This document shows positions 1 to 8,163 of a stretch of DNA of 64,000 bases, one piece after another. The DNA lies in the NCBI GenBank assembly GCA_014860745.1, contig JACZJC010000064.1, positions 124,001-188,000 of the forward strand, in the 5' to 3' direction. Origin of the DNA: Anaerolineales bacterium. Lineage in GTDB: Bacteria; Chloroflexota; Anaerolineae; Anaerolineales; Villigracilaceae. The notes under the pieces were generated by a model that saw only the letters and a list, made by a program, of their open reading frames with translations, was not told where the DNA came from and made no database searches. The translations under genes were made by a program, and so were the position numbers. Position 1 is the first letter of the stretch. Every line of letters starts with the position of its first letter.

Positions 1-981
1 ATTTTTCGAACGGCGCAGCACCCACAGAAAAAAGGGCGCACCCGCCAGGGCAGTGACAATACCCACCGGTAATTCCTGCGGCGCCAGCACAATGCGGGAT
101 AACACATCTGCAAACAAAAGCGCGGATGCGCCCCCAAGAATGCTGAGTGGAATGATACGGCGATAATCCACTCCCCACCACATGCGCACCACATGCGGAA
201 CGATGAGTCCCACAAAGCCGATGATGCCCGCGAACGAAACTGCCGCCGCCGTGACGAGTGAAGCCGCCGCAATGATGATGAATTTTGCGCGCCGCACATT
301 CAATCCCATTTGGGTGGCCTGGTCGTCGCCGAATTGCAGGAGGTTCAATGCATATCCGCTCAAGACCAGTGTAGCCAGGCCAATGAACAGGTACGGAATG
401 AGCGCCAGCGTGGCGTCCCAGCCCGCGAGGCTTACGCCTCCCAACAGCCAACCGATCGCGCGGCGAACTTCACCGGTTGAGCGGAGCACAAGAAAGGACG
501 TCAGCGATGTGGCAAACGAAGAGACCGCCACGCCAGCCAGAATCAAGTTTGTGGTCGGCACGGTTCCACCGACATGCGCAAAGTTGTAAACGAGATAAAC
601 CGTCAACAGGCTGGTGATGAAAGCCGCGAGCGGAATCGCCAACAGCCCAAGCGCAGTGTACGGCCAGTTGATGGACATGGCCATGATCGCCCCCAACCCC
701 GCGCCCGAAGCGACGCCGATCAAAAATGGATCCGCCAGCGGGTTGCGGAAGAGTCCCTGATAGGCCGCGCCGCTGCCTGCCAGCGCCGCTCCCACCAACG
801 CGATCAGCACCGTCCGCGGCAGACGGATGTCCCACAGAATGGTGCGGAAGGTTTCATTGTCTGTCGTTCCAATAATCGCATGCCAGACGTCCGCCGGCGA
901 AATGAAAACGGAACCGATCGCGAGGCTGAGCAGCAGGGCGGTCAGAAGAAAGAGAGAGGAGGAGAGATAGGGATGGCGCAT
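1..981 (-). CDS. btuC: FecCD/BtuC-type ABC importer permease (C-terminus off window)
   Basis: Membrane permease of a type II ABC importer for corrinoids or iron-siderophores. The first 327 codons are visible and the frame is still open at base 1. The protein starts MRHPYLSS, has many hydrophobic helices, and carries the FecCD-typical RLPRTVLIALVGAALAGSG and QGLFRNPLADPFLIG stretches; later comes GFVGLIVPHVVRMWWG, the region that contacts the ATPase. It lies 91 bases downstream of the btuF-like binding protein on the same strand, and that gene is preceded by a cobalamin riboswitch, so B12 or another corrinoid is the most likely cargo. The ATPase gene is expected just outside the window. The family is secure; the substrate is inferred from the riboswitch. 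Confidence 0.9.
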   Translation of the reverse strand, partial: MRHPYLSSSLFLLTALLLSLAIGSVFISPADVWHAIIGTTDNETFRTILWDIRLPRTVLIALVGAALAGSGAAYQGLFRNPLADPFLIGVASGAGLGAIMAMSINWPYTALGLLAIPLAAFITSLLTVYLVYNFAHVGGTVPTTNLILAGVAVSSFATSLTSFLVLRSTGEVRRAIGWLLGGVSLAGWDATLALIPYLFIGLATLVLSGYALNLLQFGDDQATQMGLNVRRAKFIIIAAASLVTAAAVSFAGIIGFVGLIVPHVVRMWWGVDYRRIIPLSILGGASALLFADVLSRIVLAPQELPVGIVTALAGAPFFLWVLRRSKN

Positions 982-1072
982 GGGGACAGTTGACAGTGAC
1001 CAGTAATCAGTGGTCAGGCATCAGGTTTTCTTGAATCTCCTTTTTTGACCATCCGACCACTCGAATATTCGA

Positions 1073-2005
1073 CTACTGAAACAAGTCCGGTCTCAGCAGT
1101 TTTGCCAACTCTTCGAGCGCATCCACCAGGCGCGGGCCGGGGCGGCTGACCAGATCGTCATTGAAAGGCACGACATTTCCGTTTTTTACCGCGCTCAGGT
1201 TTTCCCAACCGGGGCGCTGCGCGATGGTTTCAGCACTGACGCCATATCTTGCATCACCAAGAATGATGAAGGCCGGGTCCGCCGCCACCACTTGTTCAAG
1301 GCTCAGTTGGGGATAACCGTCAATATCGGAAGCGATGTTGTAGCCACCAGCGCGTTCGATCAACTGTGTGATGAAGGTGCCTTTACCGGCGGTGAAAGGC
1401 TTGGCGGGATCGGTGGCATCCAGTTCGTAAAAGACACTAAAGCGCGAGCTGATCGGCAGGAGTTTCTCATCCACTGCGGCCACACGTTCCTTCAGCGATT
1501 CGATCAAGGTGGCGGCTTCGGATTCTCGCCCGGTCAATTGGGCGACAATCTTAAGATTGTCGTACATTTCTTCAAGGGTGAGCGGGTTGCTCAAGTAATA
1601 AACCGTCAGTCCCAGGTCTTCAAGCTGTTTGACTTGTTCCGGCGTATTGATCTCCGCCGCCAAAATGAGATCGGGTTTCAAGGAAACGAGCAATTCCGTG
1701 TTCAAGGCTTCGAAGGCCGAGCCAATATCGGTGACGCCGGCCGCCTCGGCGGGATAATCCGAAAACTGGTCGCGTCCCACCAGCTGCGAACCTGCGCCGA
1801 TCGCGAAAAGGATTTCCGTATTCGATGGCGCAAGCGAGATCACGCGCTGGGCGGGGCCGTCCAGTTTGATCTCGCGGCCAAGGCCGTCGGTGAGATGAAT
1901 ATCCGTAGAAACAGGAGCAGGCGCTTCGGTCGGGGTCGAGGCGGGGGCGCATCCTGTGATGAAGAGCGCGAGCAGTAAAGTGAAAACTAAAAACTTGCGA
2001 AACAT
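1073..2005 (-). CDS. btuF: Corrinoid ABC transporter substrate-binding lipoprotein
   Basis: Periplasmic-binding-protein-like lipoprotein (310 aa) of the BtuF/FepB class III fold. The chosen start, MFRKFLVF, follows a good AGGAGA Shine-Dalgarno. Longer in-frame starts upstream would run into the riboswitch leader and lack a signal peptide. The signal peptide ends in the lipobox FITGC (Cys18), followed by a Thr/Pro/Ala linker. The body has RVISLAPSNTEILFAIGAG and KPDLILAAE, the usual first-lobe strands of this family. It delivers ligand to the adjacent FecCD permease. Corrinoid specificity is inferred from the cobalamin riboswitch in the leader; iron-siderophore binding is the alternative. Confidence 0.88.
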   Translation of the reverse strand: MFRKFLVFTLLLALFITGCAPASTPTEAPAPVSTDIHLTDGLGREIKLDGPAQRVISLAPSNTEILFAIGAGSQLVGRDQFSDYPAEAAGVTDIGSAFEALNTELLVSLKPDLILAAEINTPEQVKQLEDLGLTVYYLSNPLTLEEMYDNLKIVAQLTGRESEAATLIESLKERVAAVDEKLLPISSRFSVFYELDATDPAKPFTAGKGTFITQLIERAGGYNIASDIDGYPQLSLEQVVAADPAFIILGDARYGVSAETIAQRPGWENLSAVKNGNVVPFNDDLVSRPGPRLVDALEELAKLLRPDLFQ

Positions 2006-2028
2006 TTTTCTTCTCCTAAATTTTGTAA

Positions 2029-2101
2029 CGCGAAATTCATTTCGCGTATGGCAACATGAATGTTGCCGTACTGGAATCAAAATCCCCAGCATGGGCTGGG
2101 G
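2029..2101 (-). promoter_or_regulatory. Three short hairpins between cobalamin aptamer and btuF ribosome binding site
   Basis: Three perfect inverted repeats lie in a row (2084-2101, 2050-2067 and 2029-2046). Each has a 7-bp stem and a 4-nt loop. The first, read on the reverse strand, is CCCCAGC-loop-GCTGGGG followed by ATTTTG and could act as a weak terminator. The last sits directly upstream of the AGGAGA site. They are candidates for the expression platform of the riboswitch. Confidence 0.5.
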
Positions 2102-2104
2102 AGG

Positions 2105-2252
2105 CTGGAGAGGCAATTCGAGGTTCTGCCGTCATCCACCTCCTTTCCGCGAGAGTGTGGTGAACCGACCGGCAGCGGGCGACCTGACTTGTTAGCTAAC
2201 AGCTAACTCACAGTTGCGGGACAGTGTTGGGATTACACCAACTTCGCCGCTT
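2105..2252 (-). promoter_or_regulatory. Cobalamin riboswitch
   Basis: Read on the reverse strand, the leader contains TTGGTGTAATCCCAAC followed by ACTGTCCCGCAACTGTGA, the conserved core of the B12 aptamer, then a small variable hairpin (GTTAGC/GCTAAC), then AGTCAGGTCGCCCGC, which corresponds to the B12-box region. The order and spacing match the cobalamin riboswitch family. It lies about 100 bases upstream of the btuF start and should lower btuFC expression when adenosylcobalamin is plentiful. Boundaries are approximate. Confidence 0.88.
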
Positions 2253-2264
2253 GCTGATCGTTAT

Positions 2265-3521
2265 TTATTCGATTGTACCACTGATGGTTTTTATCAGCCT
2301 TGAAAATCTAAACAGATGAAATGGATACAAAAGATACCAATATAAAAAACCGCCCAGGCCGCGCGGTGCGAAGTATGCGGTTTGAGTCAACCTCCCGTTG
2401 TGTGCGCGCCATTCGAGCCAGGCTTCTCCAAATCTATATTTAGAATTCGAAAGAAGATGGCTGTCAACTTCACGGCGCGATCTTTTTATTGCGGCGATGA
2501 TGTTTTCCGGCGCGGCATTCACCTGCATTTCGCAGTGGTGAATGAAAAAGCCTTCATGCTTGAGGCTCCCTGCCTGCTTTTGACCGTCCTCCCAGACCCG
2601 TTCGATCTCGAGCGGATGCAAACGCTTCATTGCCTCACGGACGGCTGATTCAAAATCGACCAGCCTCACCTCCGGGAAGGTTTTTCCCGAATCTCCATGC
2701 AGCACCAGGCTGTCGCTTGACAATCCCCCCACCAGCGCAAACGCAATGGGATACGGGACTGGGGTCGTCAAGCCGATGCCAAAGGCCATGAACCAGACGG
2801 GAACATACGGCAGCAAAAGGAAACTTCGCTTGTGCCCGCGGACCCTGGCATAGGTTTGCATCATTTTCTGATAGGTGAATATCTCCGGCCCGCCGATCTC
2901 GAAGACCTGGCCGCGTCCGTTCGGGTTGGTCAACGCCGCGAGCAGATAATCCACGATATTTTGCACGGCAATCGGCTGGGATTTATGCTTCAACCAAACG
3001 GGACCGGGAATGACCGGGAGCAACTCGGTCATGAAACGGATCATCTCGAACGAAATGCTTCCTGCGCCAGCGATCACACCCGCCCGAAATTCAGTGACGG
3101 GAATTTTGCCCTGCCGCAGCGTTACCCCGGTTTCGATGCGCGAGCGCATGTGCGGGGCAATATGTTGTTCGGGGTCGGCCAGCCCGCCAAGATAGATGAT
3201 GTGTTCGATGCCCGCATGTTCGGCGGCATTGGCAAAATTGCGCGCGCCTTCGAGTTCAAGGGATGTGTATCCATGCCCGGATGACATGCTGTGAATTAAA
3301 TAATATGCGGTGTGGATACCATTCAAGGCGGGGATGAGAGTGTCGGGAATCATCACATCTCCCTGCACCATTTCAACCTGGGAAAACCATTTCCGCGCTT
3401 TCAGTCTTTCCGGGTGGCGCGCCAGGGCACGGACGCGGTATCCGCACTCTAGCAGGCGGGGAATCAATCGGCTGGCGATGTAACCTGTCGCGCCGGTGAC
3501 GAGGATGAGTTTTGATGTCAT
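2265..3521 (-). CDS. NAD(P)-binding SDR-like protein with C-terminal DUF2867-type domain
   Basis: 418 aa. The N-terminal half is an atypical/extended SDR Rossmann fold: LVTGATGYIASRLIPRLL gives the TGxxGxxG cofactor motif at residues 9-16, followed by RALARHPERL and GDV. This is the NmrA/complex-I-NDUFA9-like type, which often lacks a full catalytic triad. The C-terminal about 150 residues (from roughly WEDGQKQAGS) look like the DUF2867 lipid/START-like domain commonly fused to this SDR class. Substrate unknown. The start codon lies inside a TGTCATTGCGAG repeat and has no obvious Shine-Dalgarno, so the exact start is uncertain. Confidence 0.8.
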   Translation of the reverse strand: MTSKLILVTGATGYIASRLIPRLLECGYRVRALARHPERLKARKWFSQVEMVQGDVMIPDTLIPALNGIHTAYYLIHSMSSGHGYTSLELEGARNFANAAEHAGIEHIIYLGGLADPEQHIAPHMRSRIETGVTLRQGKIPVTEFRAGVIAGAGSISFEMIRFMTELLPVIPGPVWLKHKSQPIAVQNIVDYLLAALTNPNGRGQVFEIGGPEIFTYQKMMQTYARVRGHKRSFLLLPYVPVWFMAFGIGLTTPVPYPIAFALVGGLSSDSLVLHGDSGKTFPEVRLVDFESAVREAMKRLHPLEIERVWEDGQKQAGSLKHEGFFIHHCEMQVNAAPENIIAAIKRSRREVDSHLLSNSKYRFGEAWLEWRAHNGRLTQTAYFAPRGLGGFLYWYLLYPFHLFRFSRLIKTISGTIE

Positions 3522-3612
3522 TGCGAGAAGCGACCGACAGTGAGCGACGAAGCAATCTCCATGTTAATTGGGAGGTTGCTTCGTCGGGGAGGGCACCCTC
3601 CTCGCAACGACA
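3517..3612. repeat. Palindromic REP-like repeat, full-length copy A
   Basis: About 96 bp with terminal arms TGTCATTGCGAG (3517-3528) and CTCGCAACGACA (3601-3612), and inner arms around GAAGCAATCTCC / GGGAGGTTGCTTC. It sits between two reverse-strand genes and overlaps the start codon of the downstream SDR-like gene. The same family recurs at 29519, 42899, 44417 and 58634. Confidence 0.8.
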
Positions 3613-3615
3613 TCA

Positions 3616-5652
3616 TCATCGTTCCACCTTGAACGGCGTCATGTCCGGGTCAACCGCTTCGTCGAATTCACGGGCGGCGAGGTGGCCGGAGAAAACGGCT
3701 TGTGCAATGATGTTCGGCGCTTCGGCGTCGCCGATCAAACGCAGGGATTTGAGCCTGCCATCGGCGAGGGCGGGTTTGAGTTCGTGATACAACACATCGT
3801 TGGGGATGCGGTCTGTAACGAGGACGATGGCGTCGCAGGCGAGAGTGGTTTCAGCGGAGGTGATGACATGGGTCACAGTAGCAGATGTCGGGGAGTGAGA
3901 GGCGAGAACATGATGTGGGAGAAGGGTCACCTTCAAATCAAGAAGTCGTTTGTAGATGCGGTCCTGTTCGAGAGTAAATTCCGTCCAACAAGAGATGGCA
4001 GGGGCGGGCGTCATCAAGGTGACTTCGCATCCGTTTTGCGCGAGCAGTTCCGCAAGGACGCCGCCCATGTAGTAATGGTCGTCGTCGTAGATGAGGATTT
4101 TGCCCGAGGGCAGATTGCCGTTCATGAGATCATTGGGGGTGAACAGTTGTGCATTACCGGCAACGCGCCGCGATATATTTCGGCCAATTCCATCACGCCG
4201 CCAGGCTGCGCCTGTGGCAAGGATGACATGCGGCGCGCCTGCTTCGAGGATGTCTTTCATGGTCATTGGGCTGGACGGATAATAAAATATATTTTCGATT
4301 TTGTTGATCTGGGTAAGACGCCAATCGATGACGCGGCGCCATTCGATCAGATTCGGTAATTGGGATTCGAGCAGAACGCGCCCGCCCGCTTCACGATTTG
4401 CATCGGCCAGGATGACTCGATACCCGCGTTGGCCTAATGCTCGAGCCGCTTCCAACCCTGCCGGCCCCGCGCCGACAATTAGGATTTCATCGTTCGATCT
4501 TTTCGGCGCGATGATCTCAGGATGCCAGTTGCGCCTCCATTCTTCGCCCATCGTTGGGTTTTGTGTGCATCGAATGGGAACGAAGCGCGTATCGCCCGTG
4601 ACGCAAATGTTGCAGCCGATGCATTCGCGGATGTCTTCGTATTTTTCTTCTTTGATCTTGTTCGGCAGGAATGGATCGGCGATCGAAGGGCGCGCCGCGC
4701 CGATGAGGTCCATGATCCCGCGCTCGATGGCAGAGACCATCGAATCGGGCGAGGTGTATCTTCCCACGCCGACCACGGGCTTGGTTGTTAATTTTTTGAC
4801 GAAGGAAATATATTTTTCCTGGTGGCCTTCCCCGCCAAACCGCGAGGTAATTGAATCGTTTTTCCAGGCGCTGATGTTCACATCCCACAGGTCGGGGAGT
4901 TCCGCGAGCATGGAGACGATCTCCTGCGCTTCGCCCTCATGCTGCATGCCGTCCGCGCCGAGCAGTTCATCCACTGCAAAGCGGACGGCAACCGCGCAGG
5001 TATCGCCGACAGCATCTTTTGTATCCTCGATCAATTCGCGGAAGAAGCGCACGCGGTTTACGAGCGAACCGCCATATTCGTCGGTGCGGTCGTTGTCTTT
5101 GGAGAGGAGGTGGAAAGCAAGGGTCATGTTGTGCGCGGCGTAGCAGTAGATGATATCGAAGCCCGCTTTCTTCGCGCGGATGGCTGCATTGCGGTGCCAC
5201 TTGCGGACTTGTTTCAGATTATCCTTTGAGGCGGCGCGTGTCTGACCGGGTTCGTATCCGCCTCCGCCTGTGATGCCCATGGATCGAGGTCCAAAAGCGG
5301 AGGCGCGTGAATATAAATTCGCGGCGTCGTGACTGTTGTATGTCAATTCGATTCCCGCAAGTGCGCCATGTTTGTGAACGGCCGCGGTCATCAACTGCCA
5401 GGCGGGAATATCGTCGTCGCTCCAAATGCGCCCCTCGAAATATGGGGAAAGATCGCTGGTGTGGTGGATCTCCGTCTCTTCGGTGCAGACCACACCCCAA
5501 CCGCCTTCGGCTTTCATACCGCGCATGGCTGCCATGCCTTGCGGCATGCGCCAGCCAAATCCATTGCAATGCGGAACTTGATAAAAACGATTCGGCGCAG
5601 TGACGGGTCCGATCTTGACCGGTTGGAAGAGAATGTCGTAGCGGGAGGTCAT
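3616..5652 (-). CDS. Trimethylamine/dimethylamine-dehydrogenase-like iron-sulfur flavoprotein
   Basis: 678 aa, the full length of the TMADH / 2,4-dienoyl-CoA reductase class: OYE-type TIM barrel (about 1-345), 4Fe-4S site, then a dinucleotide-binding part (GAGPAG at 394-399). Landmarks match trimethylamine dehydrogenase closely: YQVPHC with Cys29 where TMADH attaches FMN covalently, Tyr171/His174/Asp266 matching its catalytic triad, Trp263, and cluster ligands Cys344, 347, 350 and 362. Two aromatic-bowl residues that bind trimethylamine differ: the Tyr60 equivalent is Glu59 and the Trp355 equivalent is missing. It is therefore probably a demethylase or amine/betaine oxidase with another substrate. 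Electron transfer via ETF is expected by analogy. No ETF gene is adjacent. Confidence 0.85.
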   Translation of the reverse strand: MTSRYDILFQPVKIGPVTAPNRFYQVPHCNGFGWRMPQGMAAMRGMKAEGGWGVVCTEETEIHHTSDLSPYFEGRIWSDDDIPAWQLMTAAVHKHGALAGIELTYNSHDAANLYSRASAFGPRSMGITGGGGYEPGQTRAASKDNLKQVRKWHRNAAIRAKKAGFDIIYCYAAHNMTLAFHLLSKDNDRTDEYGGSLVNRVRFFRELIEDTKDAVGDTCAVAVRFAVDELLGADGMQHEGEAQEIVSMLAELPDLWDVNISAWKNDSITSRFGGEGHQEKYISFVKKLTTKPVVGVGRYTSPDSMVSAIERGIMDLIGAARPSIADPFLPNKIKEEKYEDIRECIGCNICVTGDTRFVPIRCTQNPTMGEEWRRNWHPEIIAPKRSNDEILIVGAGPAGLEAARALGQRGYRVILADANREAGGRVLLESQLPNLIEWRRVIDWRLTQINKIENIFYYPSSPMTMKDILEAGAPHVILATGAAWRRDGIGRNISRRVAGNAQLFTPNDLMNGNLPSGKILIYDDDHYYMGGVLAELLAQNGCEVTLMTPAPAISCWTEFTLEQDRIYKRLLDLKVTLLPHHVLASHSPTSATVTHVITSAETTLACDAIVLVTDRIPNDVLYHELKPALADGRLKSLRLIGDAEAPNIIAQAVFSGHLAAREFDEAVDPDMTPFKVER

Positions 5653-5671
5653 GTTTGTTGTATCCTTATTA

Positions 5672-5704
5672 AGGTGACAGTCACTTTGAAAGTGACTGTC
5701 ACCT
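5672..5704. repeat. 33-bp perfect inverted repeat (GTGACAGTCAC type)
   Basis: Perfect 15-bp arms, AGGTGACAGTCACTT and its complement, around a TGA centre. It lies between the flavoprotein gene and the lipoprotein gene upstream of it on the reverse strand. There is no T-run, so it is not a standard terminator. Palindromes of this composition occur as dispersed elements in many genomes; no other copy was seen in this window. Confidence 0.8.
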
Positions 5705-5713
5705 GTTTGCTTA

Positions 5714-6313
5714 TTACGGACAACTCATTAAATCCGAAAAGAGATCCCTGGAATACTCGTCCATCAGCTCATCCGATTCGGCGGGAAAGACGATCATCAT
5801 GCCGATCATGCGCGTATCGGTATCGTTCTCCGCCCAATATTTGATGTCGTAATCAAACCCCTGCTCCACGGCAGTGAATTGATAAAGGCGCAGGCCGTCA
5901 TCGGTCCTGCATTCGGCAACCGGTGCGTAGCTTTCGTAGTTGGCAAAAATCACCTGCCAGTTCTCATCATTGAAAAAATTATTCAAGTCGGGCTCTTCGT
6001 AGGTGCAGGGAAAGATCAGTGCTTCCAAAAAAGCAACGGAAGCCAGCGAGTCGCTGAACCAGGTCACGGAAACACGCCCGTCTGCAACAGTATATGTCCG
6101 CTGCCAGTCTCCCCCGCTGAATAGATCCTCCGTGTAAGTCAACGCGCGCTCCACATCCTTATCGGTCGGTTCTGAAGAAATGCAAACCGGAGTCGCCAAC
6201 TCCATGGCGGGTTCGGTGGAGGCGGGCGGTTCATTCACAGGCGTTCCCGTATTTTTCGCCCCACAAGCGGAGATCAGAAAAAGAACGATAACTACAGGAA
6301 ATAATTTTTTCAT
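5714..6313 (-). CDS. Hypothetical lipoprotein
   Basis: 199 aa. The start at MKKLFPVV was chosen because it gives a clean signal peptide and lipobox LISAC (Cys17) and follows a GAGGG site; a longer in-frame reading adds a non-signal-like leader. After a Thr/Pro-rich linker the mature part is acidic, with several aromatic residues and two pairs of cysteines (CISSE, PCTYEE, AECRT, SCP) that could form disulfides. No family was recognised. It probably sits on the outer face of the cytoplasmic membrane. It may be cotranscribed with the flavoprotein gene downstream, although the 33-bp palindrome lies between them. Confidence 0.7.
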   Translation of the reverse strand: MKKLFPVVIVLFLISACGAKNTGTPVNEPPASTEPAMELATPVCISSEPTDKDVERALTYTEDLFSGGDWQRTYTVADGRVSVTWFSDSLASVAFLEALIFPCTYEEPDLNNFFNDENWQVIFANYESYAPVAECRTDDGLRLYQFTAVEQGFDYDIKYWAENDTDTRMIGMMIVFPAESDELMDEYSRDLFSDLMSCP

Positions 6314-6602
6314 GGCACAGCCCTCGATGGAAAGATGTCTTATTCTGCGAGTATAGCATGCCAGATTAAGATTGCCCGGCCTTCGCAATCAGACGGATTA
6401 TCGCTTCAGGCTCCGCTGCGGCCTGCCAGCTGTTCATGGAACTTATCCTCCGCTGCGAAAATTTTCATTCAACTGCCTTGTAATCTCTCCCTTATTTCAT
6501 AATGCTGCAAGCGTTCTTGTCTCTCCTTTTGAGCTCTGAAGTTGTCCATGGAGTATTGATAGCCCAACCCTTAAAAGAATTACTTCCAGATTTAAATCGA
6601 AT
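6314..6602. other. Intergenic stretch without a recognised gene
   Basis: Between the lipoprotein gene (start at 6313) and the end of the aminotransferase gene (6661). It must contain the promoter of the lipoprotein gene, but no convincing -35/-10 pair was picked out. Short open frames here have no ribosome binding site or recognisable content. The only clear structure is the terminator at 6603-6632. Confidence 0.5.
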
Positions 6603-6632
6603 CCGCCCTCGAATTATGAGTTTCGAGGGCGG
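6603..6632 (-). terminator. Terminator-like hairpin downstream of the aminotransferase gene
   Basis: 11-bp perfect stem CCGCCCTCGAA / TTCGAGGGCGG with an 8-nt loop, located 29 bases beyond the stop of the aminotransferase gene. The following reverse-strand sequence is T-rich (ATTCGATTTAAAT) but not a clean U-tract. Confidence 0.6.
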
Positions 6633-6660
6633 AAGTATTTTACGAATCACAAATTATGAA

Positions 6661-7896
6661 TTATTTGTGTCCGTTCTTCTTTAAAATCTCCTTCAAGGTT
6701 GTGCCAAGTCGCGTAATGCCCTCGCGGATGGTGTCCGGCGAAGAGAACGAGAAATTCAGGCGCATGGTATTGGCTCCGCCGCCGTTCGGGTGGAAGGCTG
6801 TGCCGGGTACGAACGCCACTTTGCGGTCGATGGCAACTTTCAATACTTCGGCGGCATCCACATTTTCGGGCAGCACTCCCCACAGGAACATGCCGCCCTG
6901 CGGTTTTGTCCAATGCACTTCGGAGGGGAACATCTCCTCCATCATTTCCAGCATCACATCACGGCGTTCCTTATACGTGGCGCGGATCACTTTGACGTGC
7001 TCATCTAAAAATCCGCCCTTTGCAACTTCATAGGCCACATGTTGATTAAAGGAAGAGGTATGCAGGTCGGCGGCCTGTTTGGTCATCACCAGCTTGCGGA
7101 TCACCTGCGGCGGTGCAACCACCCATGCCAAACGCAGGCCGGGTGCAAGCAACTTGGAGAAGGTGCTCAGGTAGATCACATTTCCGCTATATTCCGCCTC
7201 GCCGTCATGGCGATAGAAATTATCCAAATACACCACCGAAGGGAGGTGCTCGCCGTCATACCGTAATTGGCCGTACGGATCATCTTCCACAATCGGCACG
7301 CCGTACTGGTCGGCAAGCAGAACCAGTCTCTTGCGGCGCTCGAGACTGAGAGTCGAACCAGACGGGTTCTGGAAATTCGGGAGCACGTAAATGAACTTCG
7401 GTCCGATTCGAAGCGCTTCTTCCAGCTTATCCACGATCATGCCGTTTTCATCCGAAGGCACCGAAATATACTGCGCCCCGTACGCGTTCCAGGCTTGCAG
7501 TGCGCCCAGATACGTGGGAGATTCCACCACGATGTAGTCGCCGCGATTAATGAACAACCGCCCGATGAAGTCCAACGCCTGCTGTGACCCCGATGTGATC
7601 AAAATATTATCGGCCGTGATCGGCACACTGTACCGCGCCGTATGCCGCGCGATCATCTCGCGCAGGGGTTTGTATCCTTCTGTGGTGCTGTATTGCAAAG
7701 CCTGTGCGCCCTGGTCCGTCAGCACCTGGTTGCATGCCTTCTGAAATTCCGCCACCGGGAATACCTCCGGCGCGGGAAGCCCGCCTGCGAACGAGATAAT
7801 GTCGGGCTGTTCGGTGAACTTCAACAACTCACGGATGATCGAACTCCCCATTTTTTTCATGCGATGCGCATACCGATACTCCCACGGTGTCTGCAT
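6661..7896 (-). CDS. PLP-dependent aminotransferase, LysN/2-aminoadipate type (class I fold)
   Basis: 411 aa. Fold-type I aminotransferase of the MocR/LysN group. Visible features: ISFAGGLPAPEVFP near the N-terminus, ITSGSQQALD (phosphate/PLP-binding region), NFQNPSG at about 174-180 with the Asn that contacts the cofactor, EDDPYGQLRY with the PLP-pyridine Asp, and STFSKLLAPGLRLAW with the Schiff-base Lys248. There is no N-terminal GntR domain, so it is a stand-alone enzyme. Related enzymes act on 2-aminoadipate, branched-chain, aromatic or kynurenine substrates; the exact one cannot be told here. Its ATG follows AAGGAG and lies about 25 bases after a leader terminator, suggesting attenuation. 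Confidence 0.85.
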   Translation of the reverse strand: MQTPWEYRYAHRMKKMGSSIIRELLKFTEQPDIISFAGGLPAPEVFPVAEFQKACNQVLTDQGAQALQYSTTEGYKPLREMIARHTARYSVPITADNILITSGSQQALDFIGRLFINRGDYIVVESPTYLGALQAWNAYGAQYISVPSDENGMIVDKLEEALRIGPKFIYVLPNFQNPSGSTLSLERRKRLVLLADQYGVPIVEDDPYGQLRYDGEHLPSVVYLDNFYRHDGEAEYSGNVIYLSTFSKLLAPGLRLAWVVAPPQVIRKLVMTKQAADLHTSSFNQHVAYEVAKGGFLDEHVKVIRATYKERRDVMLEMMEEMFPSEVHWTKPQGGMFLWGVLPENVDAAEVLKVAIDRKVAFVPGTAFHPNGGGANTMRLNFSFSSPDTIREGITRLGTTLKEILKKNGHK

Positions 7897-7920
7897 TTTT
7901 ACTCCTTGGCATTAAGATGA

Positions 7921-7956
7921 AAAAAGCCTGACAGGTACGCTGGTACCCATCAGGCT
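7921..7956 (-). terminator. Leader terminator / attenuator upstream of the aminotransferase gene
   Basis: On the reverse strand: AGCCTGA, then an inner GGTAC/GTACC hairpin, then TCAGGCT followed by TTTTTT. This is a strong intrinsic terminator ending only about 25 bases before the aminotransferase ATG. There is no room for a promoter after it, so it either attenuates transcription into that gene or ends the upstream EamA transcript with read-through. The aptamer, if any, was not identified. Confidence 0.75.
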
Positions 7957-8163
7957 GGCTGATTGGATGGGCGAAAATCGCCAGAAAATACAAAGCCAAA
8001 ATCCATATCATGGCATTCATATCTTACCCGCTTTCACGGGAGGATTCAACCGCTAAAAGTAACCTGTAAACGAAATGAAAACCATGACAAATCTCCATAA
8101 TTAATTGGATGAAAAACCGCCTCTGACCACCCCGGGCCTGCCCCCGGATCCCGGCCAGATCCC

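Noticed and set aside
470-835. Reverse-strand open frame of 121 codons
   Set aside because: Out-of-frame shadow of the BtuC-like permease, whose reading frame spans 1-981.
1292-1978. 228-codon forward open frame opposite btuF
   Set aside because: Antisense shadow of a clear substrate-binding lipoprotein; no signal, motif or ribosome binding site on the forward strand.
6502-6684. Small forward open frame (60 codons)
   Set aside because: Overlaps the terminator of the aminotransferase gene and runs into its 3' end; no ribosome binding site.
7829-8020. Possible leader peptide gene before the aminotransferase
   Set aside because: The frame runs through the terminator and into the aminotransferase start rather than stopping before the hairpin, as a leader peptide would.
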